Assembly: GCA_037127255.1 (NCBI GenBank)
Contig: JBANSL010000009.1
Span: 31,747,475-31,811,474 of the forward strand
Direction of reading: 5' to 3'
Length of the DNA stretch: 64,000 nucleotides
From: Persicaria tinctoria
Taxonomy: Eukaryota; Streptophyta; Magnoliopsida; Caryophyllales; Polygonaceae
The first letter of the stretch is position 1. Each line of letters opens with the position of its first letter. The translations under genes and the position numbers were made by a program. Below, piece after piece: positions 1 through 11,475 of this stretch. The notes under the pieces were generated by a model, which searched no databases, was not told where the DNA came from, and saw nothing but the letters and a program-made list of their open reading frames with translations.

Positions 1-1754
1 AATCTGACGAACGAGGACTCGGGAAAGTGCGTTTCAAGAGCAGAGCAGAAAGCTGAGAAAACTCTACTCGAGATCGACTAGACTCTACTCGATCTCGATG
101 AGCCATGGTCGAGCAGACCTGGTAGAGCAGAGCTGATCGAGGACACTGAGTCAGAGACAACCCGACTCCCGGAACCCTACTCGATCTCGAGTACCCCTGG
201 TCGAGATCGACGAGCCATGTCCGGAGTCGACGAGCTGTGCCCAGCCGAGAAGCCGAGGACGAAGACGCAGACAACCTCTACTCGACCTCAACGAGCCCCT
301 GAGTCCAGATCCGAGCCTGTCGAGTAGAGCCACCCGAGAAGACCCAGTCGACATAGCCACTCTACTCGACCTCGACGAGCCCTTGTCGACATCGATGAGT
401 CTGTCGAGCGCCAGCTAGCCGAGACGACAAGCCAAGCCCAGTCGGCCAAGAAGTCTACTCGAGGTCGACAAAGCCCTTGTCGAGATCGACCACCAGTCCA
501 GATGCCGTGTGACGCGGTTTGACGAATCCTACTCGACTTGGGATTGCTTGGGCGCGAAGATTGCTGATTCTATCCGAAAATATCAAGATCTACCATGAAG
601 AAGAAGAGTTCTATCCATTGAAGACACTTTAGATATATTTCCTATTTTAGATTTAATTCCTTTATGTCTTTTATTTATCATTAAAGTTTTAGATAAAGTT
701 TTAGATATAGATATAGATATTCTATCCTTGATTAGCAAGAAATAGAAGGCTATAAATAAAGCCCATGGGGCTCAGTTTTATTCATTAAAATTTCAGAGAG
801 AGACAAGTAGTTCCACAGAGACAGTTTAGGGAGTTCGAAGGTTTTAGGGTTTTGGCATTCGACGAGAGTTGGATTGCCGGGATTGTAAAGTCTTTGAATT
901 TAGTTTAATGCAAGTTGTTTTCTTTCAATCGATGATGTCTGAGTTTGCGATGAAGAGCGAGTAGTCCACCCACTTCTAAGGTTGGGGCGAGCCCGACGAT
1001 AGCCATGCATATTTGAGGTAAAGATCCGACCTTTATCATGTTTTGAGCATTTTCCTACTTGTTGATATGTTTATTGCCCGTCTAATGGAGATCCATTCTA
1101 ACAACTTGGATTATAAACATAAAATTGGTAGAGACAATTAGGTTTTCTTGAGATAGTTGTCTAATTGTTGGAAAAGGCGAAAGCTTAATCCTTTAATGTG
1201 ATTCACATGATTATCTGTTTGGTTCTACCTTATGCATGCTTGGTTATTGTCGTTGCAAACCCCAATCTTGGAAGTCCTTTTACATTAAGTTTAGTCAAAG
1301 CCCCAAAGCATTTGTTTTTACTTTCTTTTATTTCGTTTTTACTCCCTACCCTCGTCGATCTCGACCAAGCCTGGTCGACCTCGACCACTGATCTTCGACC
1401 CAGAGTCGCCGTAGCTTACCTGTGCAGGAACTCGACGAAGGCCAACTCGACCTAGACAAAGGCTACTCGATCTCGAGTAGAGCCTTGTCGAGATTGACCA
1501 CCGTTGCCGAGTTGTTGTGCCCTGTTCGACTGTCCGAGCTTCTGTCGACTAACCCTTGGTCGAGCTCGAGGACCCTATTGTCGACTGCTGTCCGTGAGAT
1601 TACACCGCTGCCTAGGATCCGCTGACACGCTTCCTCAAGGATCGATCCTGACTTCCCGCTGCTGCATCAGGAGGAGGTCTTGTAATTATTTGCGTGGGCA
1701 TAATCTGGTTTGATTTATTTTGTTATATTTCATTCTCGATTTCCTCCTATAACA
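1..1754 (+). mobile_element. LTR of an Athila-like gypsy element, cut by the window edge
   Basis: The sequence runs parallel to the LTRs of element A, sharing the U3 clusters of TCGA palindromes, a TATA box (TATAAATA at 751-758) followed by GCCCATGGGGCT, the block around 1200-1290, and the conserved LTR tail at about 1610-1754 that ends TCCTCCTATAACA. Its start lies left of the window. No primer binding site follows the end, so it is a 3' LTR or a solo LTR. Target-site duplication cannot be checked. Confidence 0.8.
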
Positions 1755-3505
1755 TCATGCTATTAGTCATACATATCATAATGTTAGTCAAACGATCATA
1801 TTATCATGCTAGTTAGTCATCGAATAAGTATTATTCCCAAGTTAGTTTCAGAACCGTTTCAAATCTCAGTTAAATAGTTAAGTGTTCCGACCCTTGAAAA
1901 TACTCGCCAAATTCTCTTTTAAATTTATTTATTAGATTACTTTCCAACCTTGAAATTCTTTTCCAAATTCTTTATAAATCTTGAAATCCCAATAATATAT
2001 TTTAAATCTCAAATACCATTTATTTAACACTTTTATAAATTATTTCCAAATCCCCTAAAATCCCGACCATTTTTATTTAATAAATCAACCCTTATAATTC
2101 TCCCAATGTATAATAATTTATCTTTTAAATCCTCAATTACTATTATAATATATTCTAATTACTGTTAATTAGTTAAATAATAAACGGATAACCCGAACCA
2201 TACCGAACCGAACCCGTAATATAAAATCCCAACCGGTTTAAACATTAAAAGAAAATCTGCAAAATGATATGGGGCCCACCAGGCCACGTCAGCCTCCCTC
2301 TTCCTGCGGATTGCAAATGGAAGCCGCGCCTCCGCTGGTTTATCGCGCCCGCTGAGCAGCTCGTGCTCCCGTCGGCCTCTGCTCGCTGTCTCCGGCGCTC
2401 GCCTCTGCCCAGATGGCTCGCTGGTCTCGACCCGCTCCCGCTGGTGCTTGCGCTCGCTACTGCTCACGCTCGCCGCTGCTCGTCTCGGCTCTGCTCGACC
2501 CCGCACACATACTCGACTACGCTGGAGCTCTCGCCAGGCTCACGAGTTCACCCAAATGCCCTGCACTCAGCTCACGCACACTCGACACTCGCCCAAAGCC
2601 CGACCCAAGTCAGAATCGAATCACAATAGATGAAGGAATGGTGGAAGCTCACCGAGGTGGTTTCGCGAGCGTCGGAGCTTCGATTGGAGTTCTGGGCTTC
2701 GTCGGTGGCTCGCGATGGCTCATCGGACCTGTGCTGGACATTGGTGAGAATGATGGTGGAATTCGAGGTTAGTTTGGATCGAAAACGAAGGAGAACGACT
2801 CACCGAAGGTGTGGTACGCGATCGAATCGGGCGGTGACCTTCGATGTGGAAACATGGGACAAGGGGATCGTCGGGCTGTGGCGGATCGGGTGGCTTTTCC
2901 TGGTGGCTCCGAGGGACGTTGCTGCTACCACTGGTGGCTGCGAGGTGGAAGGAGGGACGGGGAGTCGATGGTGGCGATGGAGATGATGATCGAAGATGGT
3001 GACGCCGATGGTGGTGATGAATATAGAGATGGAGGTGACGGTTTCAGTGGTTGTGGCGGTGGTGAGGGTTCCTGGAAGGGTGATGAAGAATGGGAGATTG
3101 TGATGGCGTGAAGGAGGGATATGATGGTGGCGTGTGAATGGTGAGTTCCAGATGGTGAGGGTGATGGGGTATGGGTGAGCGTATGGGTAAAGGGTTGTGT
3201 GTGGAATTGGTTAACCAATACCCGGAATTAAATTTTGAATACGTGAATTTTGAATCCCGAAATTTGTCCCTGAATGTTAGTTTTCCCGACTATCGCTCTC
3301 TCGACAATTAGCTTTTTTTTTTAAATCGGCAAGGATATCGCCATCTGATAATTATTTTAAATTTTCGAGGTACAACGACGGAAATTATTCGCCCAATTTT
3401 TATATTTCGGTCAGAATCCGCTAAATGAGTTTTAAATTCGATTTAAATTCATTTTTAATTTTCTTTTTTCTGAAAAATTAGGATATAAAAATCCGAGCCT
3501 TTACA
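1755..3505. other. No gene seen; unclassified repeat-like stretch
   Basis: The first 500 bases are AT-rich. 2260-3120 is GC-rich, with short overlapping frames on both strands and no recognisable domain. From about 3220 the sequence has the TTCGAGGTAC / CCCGACTATCGC style of a plant gypsy LTR and ends CCGAGCCTTTACA just before element D. A decayed solo LTR of a Tekay/Del-like element is possible, but no matching start or TSD was found. Confidence 0.35.
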
Positions 3506-3565
3506 AAGCCAAGGTATGGATCTTTCTTCTCCTATTTCCATTAAAGATCTATACATGGGAGAGGT

Positions 3566-3802
3566 TTGCCTTGGTATGTGCGCTTATGTACGATATCCAA
3601 TGATGAGCCCAAAGAGTTTGAAGTTGGAGACAAGCTCTATGTCTCCAAATCAAAGGATCATTGGTTCCCTAACAAATTCAACAAGAAGCGGATGGGGTCT
3701 TTCGTGGTGAACAAGATCCATTCTGGAGGATTACAACTGATGGACAAGAATGGAGTCTTATTTGAGGCCCAAGCTACATGGGCCCTGCAGATGCCACCTT
3801 GA
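3566..3802 (+). pseudogene. Integrase C-terminal remnant of element D
   Basis: About 78 codons encode an FEVGDKLYVSKSK..WFPNKF..KRMG.FVVNKIHSGG pattern and end ALQMPP-stop. The order GD-x-V, a basic linker, then G-PF-V and a final strand is the pattern of the Ty3/gypsy integrase C-terminal domain in Athila-type elements. The same piece is present in element B at 23444-23680. No integrase core, zinc finger or reverse transcriptase precedes it here, so it cannot give a working enzyme. It has no ATG of its own in frame; the first codon given is where the homology starts. Confidence 0.65.
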
Positions 3803-5202
3803 GCATAAATGGAAAGTCGGCCTAGCGACTATAAAATCTAGAGCTTGTACATAGACATTTATTTTGGGACATTTAAGACTTTGTTGCTTTTGTTTGTTTT
3901 TGGTTTTGAACATTTTTTCTATTGTGGGTATATGTCTTCTACATTTTTCAAGTCCATGGATAGAGGCAAGCTATATTCAGACTCGGCCCAAACAATTCTT
4001 TCATTCGAAATTGAGAGGCCCTGCACACCTGTCTAGTGGGTCTCTTTCTTTACCCTTGTTTTTATATACAGTGAGGACACTGTAATATTTAAGTATGGGG
4101 TGGGGGAAGGGCTTTCTTTGTGCATATTTGATCATATTTGACATATATGTGCATTATTGCTTTGAATTGCTACATGGCTATTTTGGAATGCATTATTGAT
4201 CTTTGTGCTTACATGCATGTTTTCCAAAAATTTGAGAAAAATGACCCCCATTGAATTTTTTTGATAAATGTCATGGAAGCTTATATTGAACTCGACGATG
4301 CAAAATTGGATTCATTAGAGATATAGCATGAAATTGCCTAGTAAAGGGAAGTCACAATAAAATGCATTATTTTCTTGAAAACCATGAAAGGAGGTAAAAT
4401 TTGAAGTTGCTTTTGACATGTTGCATGATAAAAGGATGGAGGACTTTAAATTTCCATATAATGCTCATTTTTTAAATTCCTAGCCTTACCTATGCTTATG
4501 CATCAGAAAAAGCCATATTACGCCTTATTTCAAATATCGCTCAACATGATCTAAATATTACCATTATTTACCTTATCCGGGGATTATGTTGAGAATGATG
4601 TTACATTATGGAGACGTTATATGGTGTTTGTGTTGTTATCATATTTGGAGTTTGGCGGGAAAATGCTTGAAAAATATGAAAAATTTAATGAGTGAAAGAA
4701 AATCCAATCACCTCAGGAGATAAAGGTAGATTGACCCTGCTCTCTGAGATAATAGTTTGGAGAGATGGGAGACATTGTGAGGAGTCCAAAGCACTAAGTA
4801 TCCGGGGCCATTCATGACACCCATGTTTGCGACTCGCGAGAAGGCAGTGCTGAGGTTAGAGAGGTAAAAGCATTATTATTGAGAAAAGCAATATGAAAGG
4901 TGATGAATCTTATGAAAAGCAATGTGGAAATTCAAGTTTGGAAATACTCCATTTCCCCGGATTATTAGCACCACATTTCCAAATATTAATGCTTTGTCAC
5001 TTATGAATGTTTTTGCATAACCCTCATTTTATGAGTAGATGTTGCTTTTGTATAATTGCACATGCATGGATCTGTGACACTAGTACCTTTTCAATGATGG
5101 TAATTGACTGCAGGGTTATATGAGAATGAATCTAAGATGTTGAGAGTTTGAATTATTCCCCTGAATGACAATTAAAAGTATTGCTCGAGGACAAGCAAGA
5201 TT

Positions 5203-5216
5203 AAGTATGGGGTGTT
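5203..5216 (+). other. Polypurine tract of element D
   Basis: AAGTATGGGGTGTT lies directly before the TG that opens the LTR, where plus-strand DNA synthesis would be primed. The same motif ends the internal regions of A and B. Another copy is at 4091. Confidence 0.75.
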
Positions 5217-6895
5217 TGTTGTGAGCTGAATCTGCCATGTTTTACAGTAACTTTTATATCGATTCCTGCATACATTTCATTCATTTAGGCTAAGATAGTA
5301 CAGAATCTATGTAATTTATGTTTATTTACCAAATTGTGGAATCTACACTAGTTTCTGTTTAATTTTGGAGAATTCGAGGCAAATTACAGCAGTTCTAAGA
5401 AAGGTCAGAAAAGCGCGAAAATCAACTACAGAAGTCCAAGGTCAAGAAGCAGCGGAACCAGTCAAATCAAGCTTGAAGCCCGAGTTACTGGATCTAGAGT
5501 ATTGCTACTTGACCTCGACGAAGCTGTCCGAGCACAGGCCTTGTCGACCAAGAGCAGTGTCGAGAGTCAGATCAACCCGACTCCGAAGACCCTACTCGAT
5601 CTCGAGTATCACTTGTCGAGATCCACTACCCCAGCAGCGCCAAATCCGGAGTCAACGAGTTGAGACAAGTCGAGAAGCCAAGGACGGAGACGCCGGAACG
5701 ACCCTACTCGATCTCGAGGAGATCTAGTCGAGATCGAGGACAACCCAGCGCATGTCCGAGTCCATGCCAAGGAGGAGTCGTCGACCACACCAGGCAGGCA
5801 TCCTCGATGAAACACCCAACTCGACCTCGAGTTGCCTAGTCGAGATCAAGGAGCCAAGGAGCCCAGATCCGAGCCTGTCGAGCAGAGCCACCCGAGAAAG
5901 CCGAGCCACCATAGTCGACAAACCATGGTACTCGATATCGAGTATTCTTGTCGATATCGAGTAGCCCGGTTTCTGGAAACGCGTCGCCGTGAGCTGTCCG
6001 AGTCGAGTTGGAGTTACTTGGGCACGAAGGAAGTCAAGTTGGCCGAGATTCTATCCGATTTGATCAAGTTTATCTATGGAAGAGAAGTTCGACCTACATT
6101 GGAGATATTTTGAAAACTTTAGATATAGTTTCCTTTAAAAGATTTATTTCCCTTAAGCAATTTATTTATCTTTAAACTTTTAAGTAGATATAGATAGATG
6201 ATTCTTTCCTTGATTAGCGGGGTTTGATCACTATAAATAAAGCCTTAGGGGCTAGTTTTTCATTCATTCAATTTCACACACAATTCCATTCAAGTAAGTA
6301 AGAGTAGAGAGAGAGAGTTTGTAGCAAGCAAGGTGGAAAGGAGTAGAGAGAGAGAGATTTTATGCCTTTATGTGTTACTTTGCATGTTATCGTTGTGGTG
6401 TTGATACCCTGGCTTTGGAAGTTCTTTATTATATTGATTTATTTCGTCAGAATTCTGATTTTTGGGTTTGAGAATTTGCATTTTAAAGTTACTGTTTTTT
6501 TGTCGATACAGAGGAGTTGTGGTCGATATCGAGTGGCCCTAACTCGATATCGAGTAGAACTTGTCGAGATCGAGTTGTCTGTTCGGTTTCTGTTTTCTGT
6601 TGTCGACTTGTCTGTAGTCGATATCGAGGACTGTTGCTCGATATCGAGTAACTTATGTGTCCCCGCTTTAGTTTCTGCTTTTGTTCGTTATTTTCTATTT
6701 TATTTCTGTCTTTCTTTGTTTCTGTTTTTTTTCTGTGAGATTTACAGCTACCTAGGATCCGCTGACACGCTTCCTCGTGGATTTGATCCTGACTTTCTCT
6801 TACTGCATTGGAGGAGTCTTGTAATTATTTGCTGGGGCACAAATCTGGTTTGAGTTATTTCATTATATTTCATACTTGATTTCCTCCTCACAACA
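5217..6895 (+). mobile_element. 3' LTR of element D (1,679 bp)
   Basis: It opens TGTTGTGAGC and closes CTCACAACA. TATA box TATAAATA is at 6232-6239, with TCGA-palindrome clusters on both sides (about 5500-5960 and 6500-6660). Its tail (GGATCCGCTGACACGC..) is shared with every LTR of this group in the window. The next five bases are ATTTG; the partner duplication is lost with the 5' end. Confidence 0.88.
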
Positions 6896-7368
6896 ATTTG
6901 TCTATCTCCAGAGCGGTGGAACATACCAGGATTATAAGAAAATCTTGGCTGGTGGTATTCTTGATGAGCGTGGCCGTACATGCCTTGGGGATTACCGTTG
7001 TAAGGGTTCTTCTGTTAAAACGACTGGTACCCATCGTACCCGTAAAAGTACGTATGCTTGGGATTTGGCGGTGGGAAATAATTTTACTCGTGCATAACGT
7101 AGACCTATCCCATGTTCTGGGAATATACGGCGAGAAAATTGGATTTTCCGACGCGCTGTTCTTTCCTGGGGAACTCACATGCATGCTAGACTCTTGGAAT
7201 CCCTCGTTGTCGTGATTCGTTACCCCGTGAGAGGCTTCTCCCAAGTTTTCGCTCATTTTCCACCTGTCCACATAAAGCTCCGTACTTAGCGATTATATTT
7301 TTATAAGTATTTGTTTATTTAGATTTAGGAACCTCTCAGGATGAAAGGGTTCTCACAGATGGCGCCAA
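6896..7368. other. No gene seen
   Basis: Short open frames occur on both strands but none shows a domain, and they overlap one another. Near the right end the block CTCACAG-A-TGGCGCCA resembles one at 7617-7631 (CTCACAG-T-TGGCGCCA), suggesting the remains of an LTR/primer-site border. Confidence 0.4.
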
Positions 7369-7543
7369 TGATAAAACCACAACGAAAAAGTGGTACCCAC
7401 CCCACATTCCCATGGAGGGGGGGGGGGGGGGGAATGCCACGTATCCCCTCATAGCGTGATATGGTCAACGGTCTTACCTGATGCCCCATCCCCCCCCCCT
7501 CCCATTTACTACTATCTATCCTAAATGGAGGAGAGGGTCTCAA
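7369..7543 (+). repeat. Direct repeat copy 1 (partner at 10213)
   Basis: It begins TGATAAAACCACAACG, contains homopolymer G and C runs and ATAGCGTGATATGGTCAACG, and ends GGAGAGGGTCTCAA. The same order of blocks recurs at 10213-10371. The TG..CA borders and position around the transposase-domain ORFs would fit short LTRs, but no TSD flanks the pair. Confidence 0.7.
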
Positions 7544-8408
7544 CCTGTGCCGCGATGACCAATGGGGATATTGGCGGTCTTACCCGAACCATGAGATCCT
7601 CGAAATCCGCGAAGATCTCACAGTTGGCGCCACCGAGCCTTTGAATATGACTCACATCACTTATCATGTAGTGGGTTCATCAAAAGGCTTCTCAGAATAG
7701 TAAGCACCCCGACTGATTAGATTAAAGACCTTGGATAAGGATTGAAATCTTCTCTACTTCTTCGACTATCACCCTACTACCTGTCCCGTGTGGATCCCTT
7801 CCTTGCTTCGTGTTTCTGTGTCGTTCGCGGATGGATACCGAGTCCCGAACCTCTTAGAAAGGGTGAAGAAGAGTGTTATCACAACCTTATTTCTCTCTCT
7901 CTCTCCCCCCGAATCGAGGTGTTCCTATTTCTTATTTCTCCAAAAAACCCCTTTCTTAGAGTGTCTTCCCCTTTTTATAGTGTGCGCCCATGCCCCCCCT
8001 AGGGAGGTTGTTCCTTCCTCTTGGCCACTTGTTGAAGTGCGTTTTCCATGTGTTCTAAAAGGAAGGGCACGTGGGTGGTGGGCATGCGCACCATCTGTCC
8101 GATTTGCATGCATCCTTCGTCCGCGGATCATATGTCAGTGCGTCCTCCCAGGCTCGCTTTTCCAGTCTTTTTAGCCCCTTTTTCCTTTGTTAATTTATAC
8201 ATATAATTAGTTTAGTTGATAATGATAATACCGTGGGAAGACCGGAAAGGTTTTTCCACGGTTCGAAATTTTCCTACTGATCACCCCGCTTTTGGCGTTT
8301 CTTAGGGCAGAAAGATGGAGAAAAGGAGGCCCGTTGGGCCGATTTGGGCTTTATTGGGCCTGTTCCTACTAGGCCCGTTTGCCTGATTAATGTGAGTCCT
8401 GCTCTTGA
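7544..8408. other. No gene seen; leader-like sequence before an element promoter
   Basis: It is pyrimidine-rich in the middle (CT run at about 7890-7910) and holds a 43-bp arm (8190-8232) of a perfect inverted repeat. Short frames here have no recognisable product. Confidence 0.4.
8190..8232 (+). repeat. Left arm of a 43-bp perfect inverted repeat
   Basis: This arm (TTAATTTATACATATAATTA... to ...GATAATACC) is the exact reverse complement of 11951-11993. The match stops sharply on both sides. Confidence 0.9.
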
Positions 8409-8461
8409 CACGTGGGCCGAAGTGGGAGGTGAAACGTCGTTGAGTTAGGGGCCTATAAATA
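8409..8461 (+). promoter_or_regulatory. G-box and TATA box before the 8706 ORF
   Basis: A CACGTG G-box (8409-8414) lies 40 bases before TATAAATA (8454-8461). A pyrimidine-rich leader follows and the first in-frame ATG is about 245 bases downstream. This is plant promoter architecture; whether it drives the broken ORF is inferred. Confidence 0.55.
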
Positions 8462-8705
8462 GGGGTTCTTTCCCTCCTCATTTTTTACCGTTCTCCGTTT
8501 TTACAGCTCTCGTCTTCAGATACTCGAGGTAAAGTAGTCTTCATTTCTCTTCTTTCCGCGTCTAGTTCTTGATTTATTTTTAGTTTTCTTTCTTTCTTTT
8601 CTTTTTTTGGCCGCGGGCATCTTTCGGGCGCCTCTTTATTCCTTGCTGGTCCTTAGGTTTTCTCCTATCTTGCCCCTTTCTCTCTATTTATTAGCCGCCT
8701 CTGCT

Positions 8706-9851
8706 ATGTCGACTTCGCAAAGCAGCTCTGGCAGTGTTCAAGCTTTGATCAGATCTCCTCCTGCGGTGCAATCCGAGGGCAAACTTTTGATGGGTGGTAT
8801 AGAGGTCCCTGAGGAAGTCACCTTTCGTCAACCGAAAACCCTTGCGGATCCTTCTTTTTACTCTTCTCCCTGTCGCGTGCGCGACGAACTCCCTTCTCCT
8901 GCTGACTCCGCGCCTTCACGGTCGGGCGACGACGCTTCATCATCGGAGTCTGACTCAATACTGGAGTCTCCCGAATCTCAGCATTCCTATAAGGAGTGGG
9001 GTTCCCACACTGACTTGCCGTCCGACCCCGTCTTTCTACCGACTGAGCATTGTTCTTCATCCGTGCTGGGCGACTTTCGTCCGGTCTTGAATGATGAGGG
9101 GGTGCTCGCGACCTGCCTGTTTAGGAGGGACTTTCAGCCATCCGCGGCGGGTCCCATCCCGGCCGTTCTATCGCAGCGGGTGATCCCCATCGCTCCGCCT
9201 AACGCTCAGAACCGTGGAGGAGGGACTTTCACAACCCTGGATGACTTGAATTTTATCGCTCGCGTCTTTCCCTGACCGAAGGGAGTGGTGTTGTGTCTCC
9301 CGGCGGAGGGTGGAGGGAGCCTAGATGCTTATCCGGGGGGCTTGGTCGTCTATATAGAGAGCCCGGTTCAAGGGTTTCGACTTCCCCTTTCTAACATGTT
9401 CAAGCGTAATCTAAAAGCATGCGGCTTGAGTCCTGCTCAATTGGTTCCAAATAGCTTGCTCTCCGTAACCTCTTTCATTATGCGTTGTCTGGAGATCGGG
9501 GTTCAACCTACCCTAGGACTCCTTAGGACCATGCTTACTTTGGGTCATGGAGGTACCCACAAGAATCTCTATCAAGCCAAGCTTAGTGTTTCGATAGTGG
9601 AATGTAATTCCAGCAAACAAGAGTGGAGGCATAAGTGGTTCCTAGTTCGGGATCCTTCTCGTCAAGTATTGAACTTCCACACCGAGCCGCGTTTGTACGC
9701 ACGTGTGGAGAAAAAGGCTGTGACAGACCTGAAAGAGATCGAGCGGAGGTTCGCGGTTGGGACGAAGCCTTCATGGAGAGATGTGGTGTCTCCTTTGCGG
9801 CTGGAGATGGCAGGCTTGAGTCTCCCTCATCCGCGCATAGATTGTAGTTAA
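8706..9851 (+). pseudogene. Plant gypsy-type transposase-domain ORF, broken by a stop
   Basis: One reading frame of 381 codons, interrupted by TGA at 9273-9275. The first half is a Ser/Pro-rich acidic leader. After the stop comes VVYIESPVQGFRLPL, then KACGLSPAQLVPNSL, a GVQPTLGLLRTMLTL stretch and KWFLVRD. Together these match the layout of the plant 'putative gypsy type transposon' domain (Transposase_28), found in ORFs linked to Tat-lineage gypsy elements; its biochemical role is unknown. I chose the ATG at 8706 because the frame upstream lacks another ATG. Domain assignment is from memory of the family pattern. Confidence 0.6.
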
Positions 9852-9953
9852 TTTGGGGAGCATTTGTTTTTTTTTCTTTTTCTCGTGTCATTGGTCTTGT
9901 ACTGACGTTGTTGTCATTTTCGTGGTTTTTCAAACGCTTTGGAGTTGAAGACA

Positions 9954-10212
9954 ATGGTGGATGCCGCAAAGATGTCATCCGCTCCACCTTCTTCTGCTAA
10001 GAGGAAGTTTCCATCCGACGTGATGAGAGCCTTGAAGCGCCCCAAGACCTCGGCTCCCAAGTCGAAGAGTAAAAAAGTGGCGAAAGAAAAAACGGAGATC
10101 GTGGTCTCTTCCTCTCCTGTTGCCCCTGTGGAGCCCGAGCCCCCCATCATCGAGATCGATGCTTCTCCGATCACGGAAATTCAGCCCCTTCCCCTGGCGG
10201 CCCATGTGGAAA
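9954..10212 (+). pseudogene. Lys/Pro-rich ORF fragment, cut by a repeat
   Basis: The frame begins ATG GTG GAT and encodes about 86 residues before the 10213 repeat breaks it. It is rich in Lys, Ser and Pro, with a likely nuclear-localisation run (KRPKTSAPKSKSKK) and an acidic/Pro tail (PVEPEPPIIEID). It probably continues the same element as the 8706 ORF, where low-complexity charged regions often follow the transposase-like domain. No domain can be named. Confidence 0.45.
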
Positions 10213-10371
10213 TGATAAAACCACAACGAAAATGTGGTACCCACCCCACATTCCCATGGGGGGGAGGGAATTCCATGTATCCCCTCATAGCGTGATATGG
10301 TCAACGGTCTTACCTGAAGCCTCCCCCCCCCTTTTACTACTATCTATCCTAAATGGAGGAGAGGGTCTCAA
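10213..10371 (+). repeat. Direct repeat copy 2 (partner at 7369)
   Basis: It begins TGATAAAACCACAACG and ends GGAGAGGGTCTCAA as at 7369, with shorter G and C runs. It interrupts the preceding frame. Immediately downstream ATCGAAGCTATCGACG occurs twice about 64 bases apart. Confidence 0.7.
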
Positions 10372-10534
10372 ATCGAAGCTATCGACGTTTATAACTTTTT
10401 ACTCAGTTATCGGATTTGAGCTTATAATATATCAAATCGAAGCTATCGACGAGAGGAATATGTATACTAAATTTCATTTTTTGTTGGGGGGGGGGGGGCG
10501 ACTGCCACCCCCGGTCCTTTAAAGGATCCGCCCT

Positions 10535-10591
10535 GCGCCCTGCACGCCGGATACTTGTTGTTCAAACCCTAGTTGCTCTTGGCCTCAATTC
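10535..10591 (-). pseudogene. Fragment of a paralogue of the 12353 peptide gene
   Basis: About 57 bases match 12467-12522 with some five mismatches. On the minus strand it reads EAKSN-stop-GLNNKYPACRA against EAKCKQGLNNKYPACKA in the intact gene. The first mature cysteine has become Ser and the following Lys-Gln is replaced by Asn-stop. No further homology was found on either side, so only one internal scrap of a second copy survives. Confidence 0.75.
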
Positions 10592-10808
10592 AATAATTTG
10601 AATAATTTTCAAATATGCTAACCAACCCTATAGAAAGACGCGCATAGTATAGAACGAGTTTTTTTGTTTTTGTTTTTTTGTTGAAAGTATACAACACGTT
10701 TTTGGAATAAAGGAAATATAATTAGTACGCTACACAGTGACGCGCTACACAGCTAGCGATATTTGTTGGTGCTAGGCGCATTGACTCCATGATAGCCATC
10801 TTAATAAT

Positions 10809-11108
10809 TACCCCTCCATCCGTTCCATAATTTACGTTCCATAATATACGATCTTCTAGGTGATATTTAGTACTTTTTATTTCAAAATAGATGTCTTTTA
10901 TTTTTTCTAATTATGGGATTATAATAATGTGTATTAATTGATGTGTTGTTGACTTTTTAAAAGAGTATGATATTGGTTACAATATGTAGTGGATATTAAA
11001 AAAAATTACGAAAAAGATAGTGAAATGATGATATTTTTTTCAAAAGTAAAGTGTTTTAATAAAATTTGTACAAATGTCTAAAAGACTATGTATTGTGGAA
11101 TGCGGATA
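10809..11108. mobile_element. Decayed Stowaway-like MITE
   Basis: It begins TA-CCCCTCCATCCGTTCC and ends TTGTGGAATGCGGA-TA, resembling degenerate Stowaway termini (CTCCCTCCGTTCC) with a TA target duplication. The interior is AT-rich and non-coding. The terminal repeats are imperfect, so the call is tentative. Confidence 0.4.
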
Positions 11109-11321
11109 TCTTGCCTTTGGCAGAGTTCGTAGACCAGCCACTGGGCACATGTGTTAAATTATGGTGGGTCATATACGACATGGGGGGCACGCACGTCAAG
11201 CGCACACGCGCCAACCAAGTCGAGCACACAAGCTGAGTGGGGTTCCATCCTAAAACCAATTGGGGTTAGGTGGGGTAGCCCACCGACTTATATGCAATGC
11301 TTAGATTCAATTTTTAATCAA

Positions 11322-11475
11322 TGTGGGATATATCCCACAACTTCAATTTTATTCTCAACAACAGGCGTTCTGGATAGGCGAACACGCACTCAGATCCGGA
11401 TGCGCAGGTTCAATTTTATTCTCAACAGCAGGCGTTCTGGATAGGCGAACACGCACTCCGATCCGGATGCGCAGG
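11322..11475 (+). repeat. 18-bp palindrome and 67-bp tandem duplication
   Basis: TGTGGGATATATCCCACA is a perfect palindrome. Directly after it, a 67-bp block starting TTCAATTTTATTCTCAAC occurs twice (11342 and 11409) with only a few differences. The flanking TGTTAAATTATGGTGG.. sequence looks like an old LTR, but no borders were found. Confidence 0.75.

Larger units (their letters stand above)
3506..6895 (+). mobile_element. Element D: 5'-truncated Athila-like gypsy retrotransposon
   Basis: Homology to element B begins abruptly next to AAGGTATGG, at the place where A and B have AAG|GTAAG. It continues through an integrase C-terminal remnant, the long 3' untranslated region with the CAGTGAGGACACTG block, the polypurine tract and the 3' LTR. 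Everything upstream (5' LTR, gag, pol core) is missing. The LTR starts like solo LTR C (TGTTGTGAGCTGAATC), so D and C belong to one subfamily, distinct from B. Confidence 0.85.

Noticed and set aside
2165..3218. Overlapping 60-120-codon frames on both strands
   Set aside because: GC-rich composition opens all frames; no domain, no consistent start or splice pattern.
8607..8705. Upstream extension of the transposase-domain ORF with a hydrophobic N-terminus
   Set aside because: It would need a TTG start; the first ATG in frame is at 8706.
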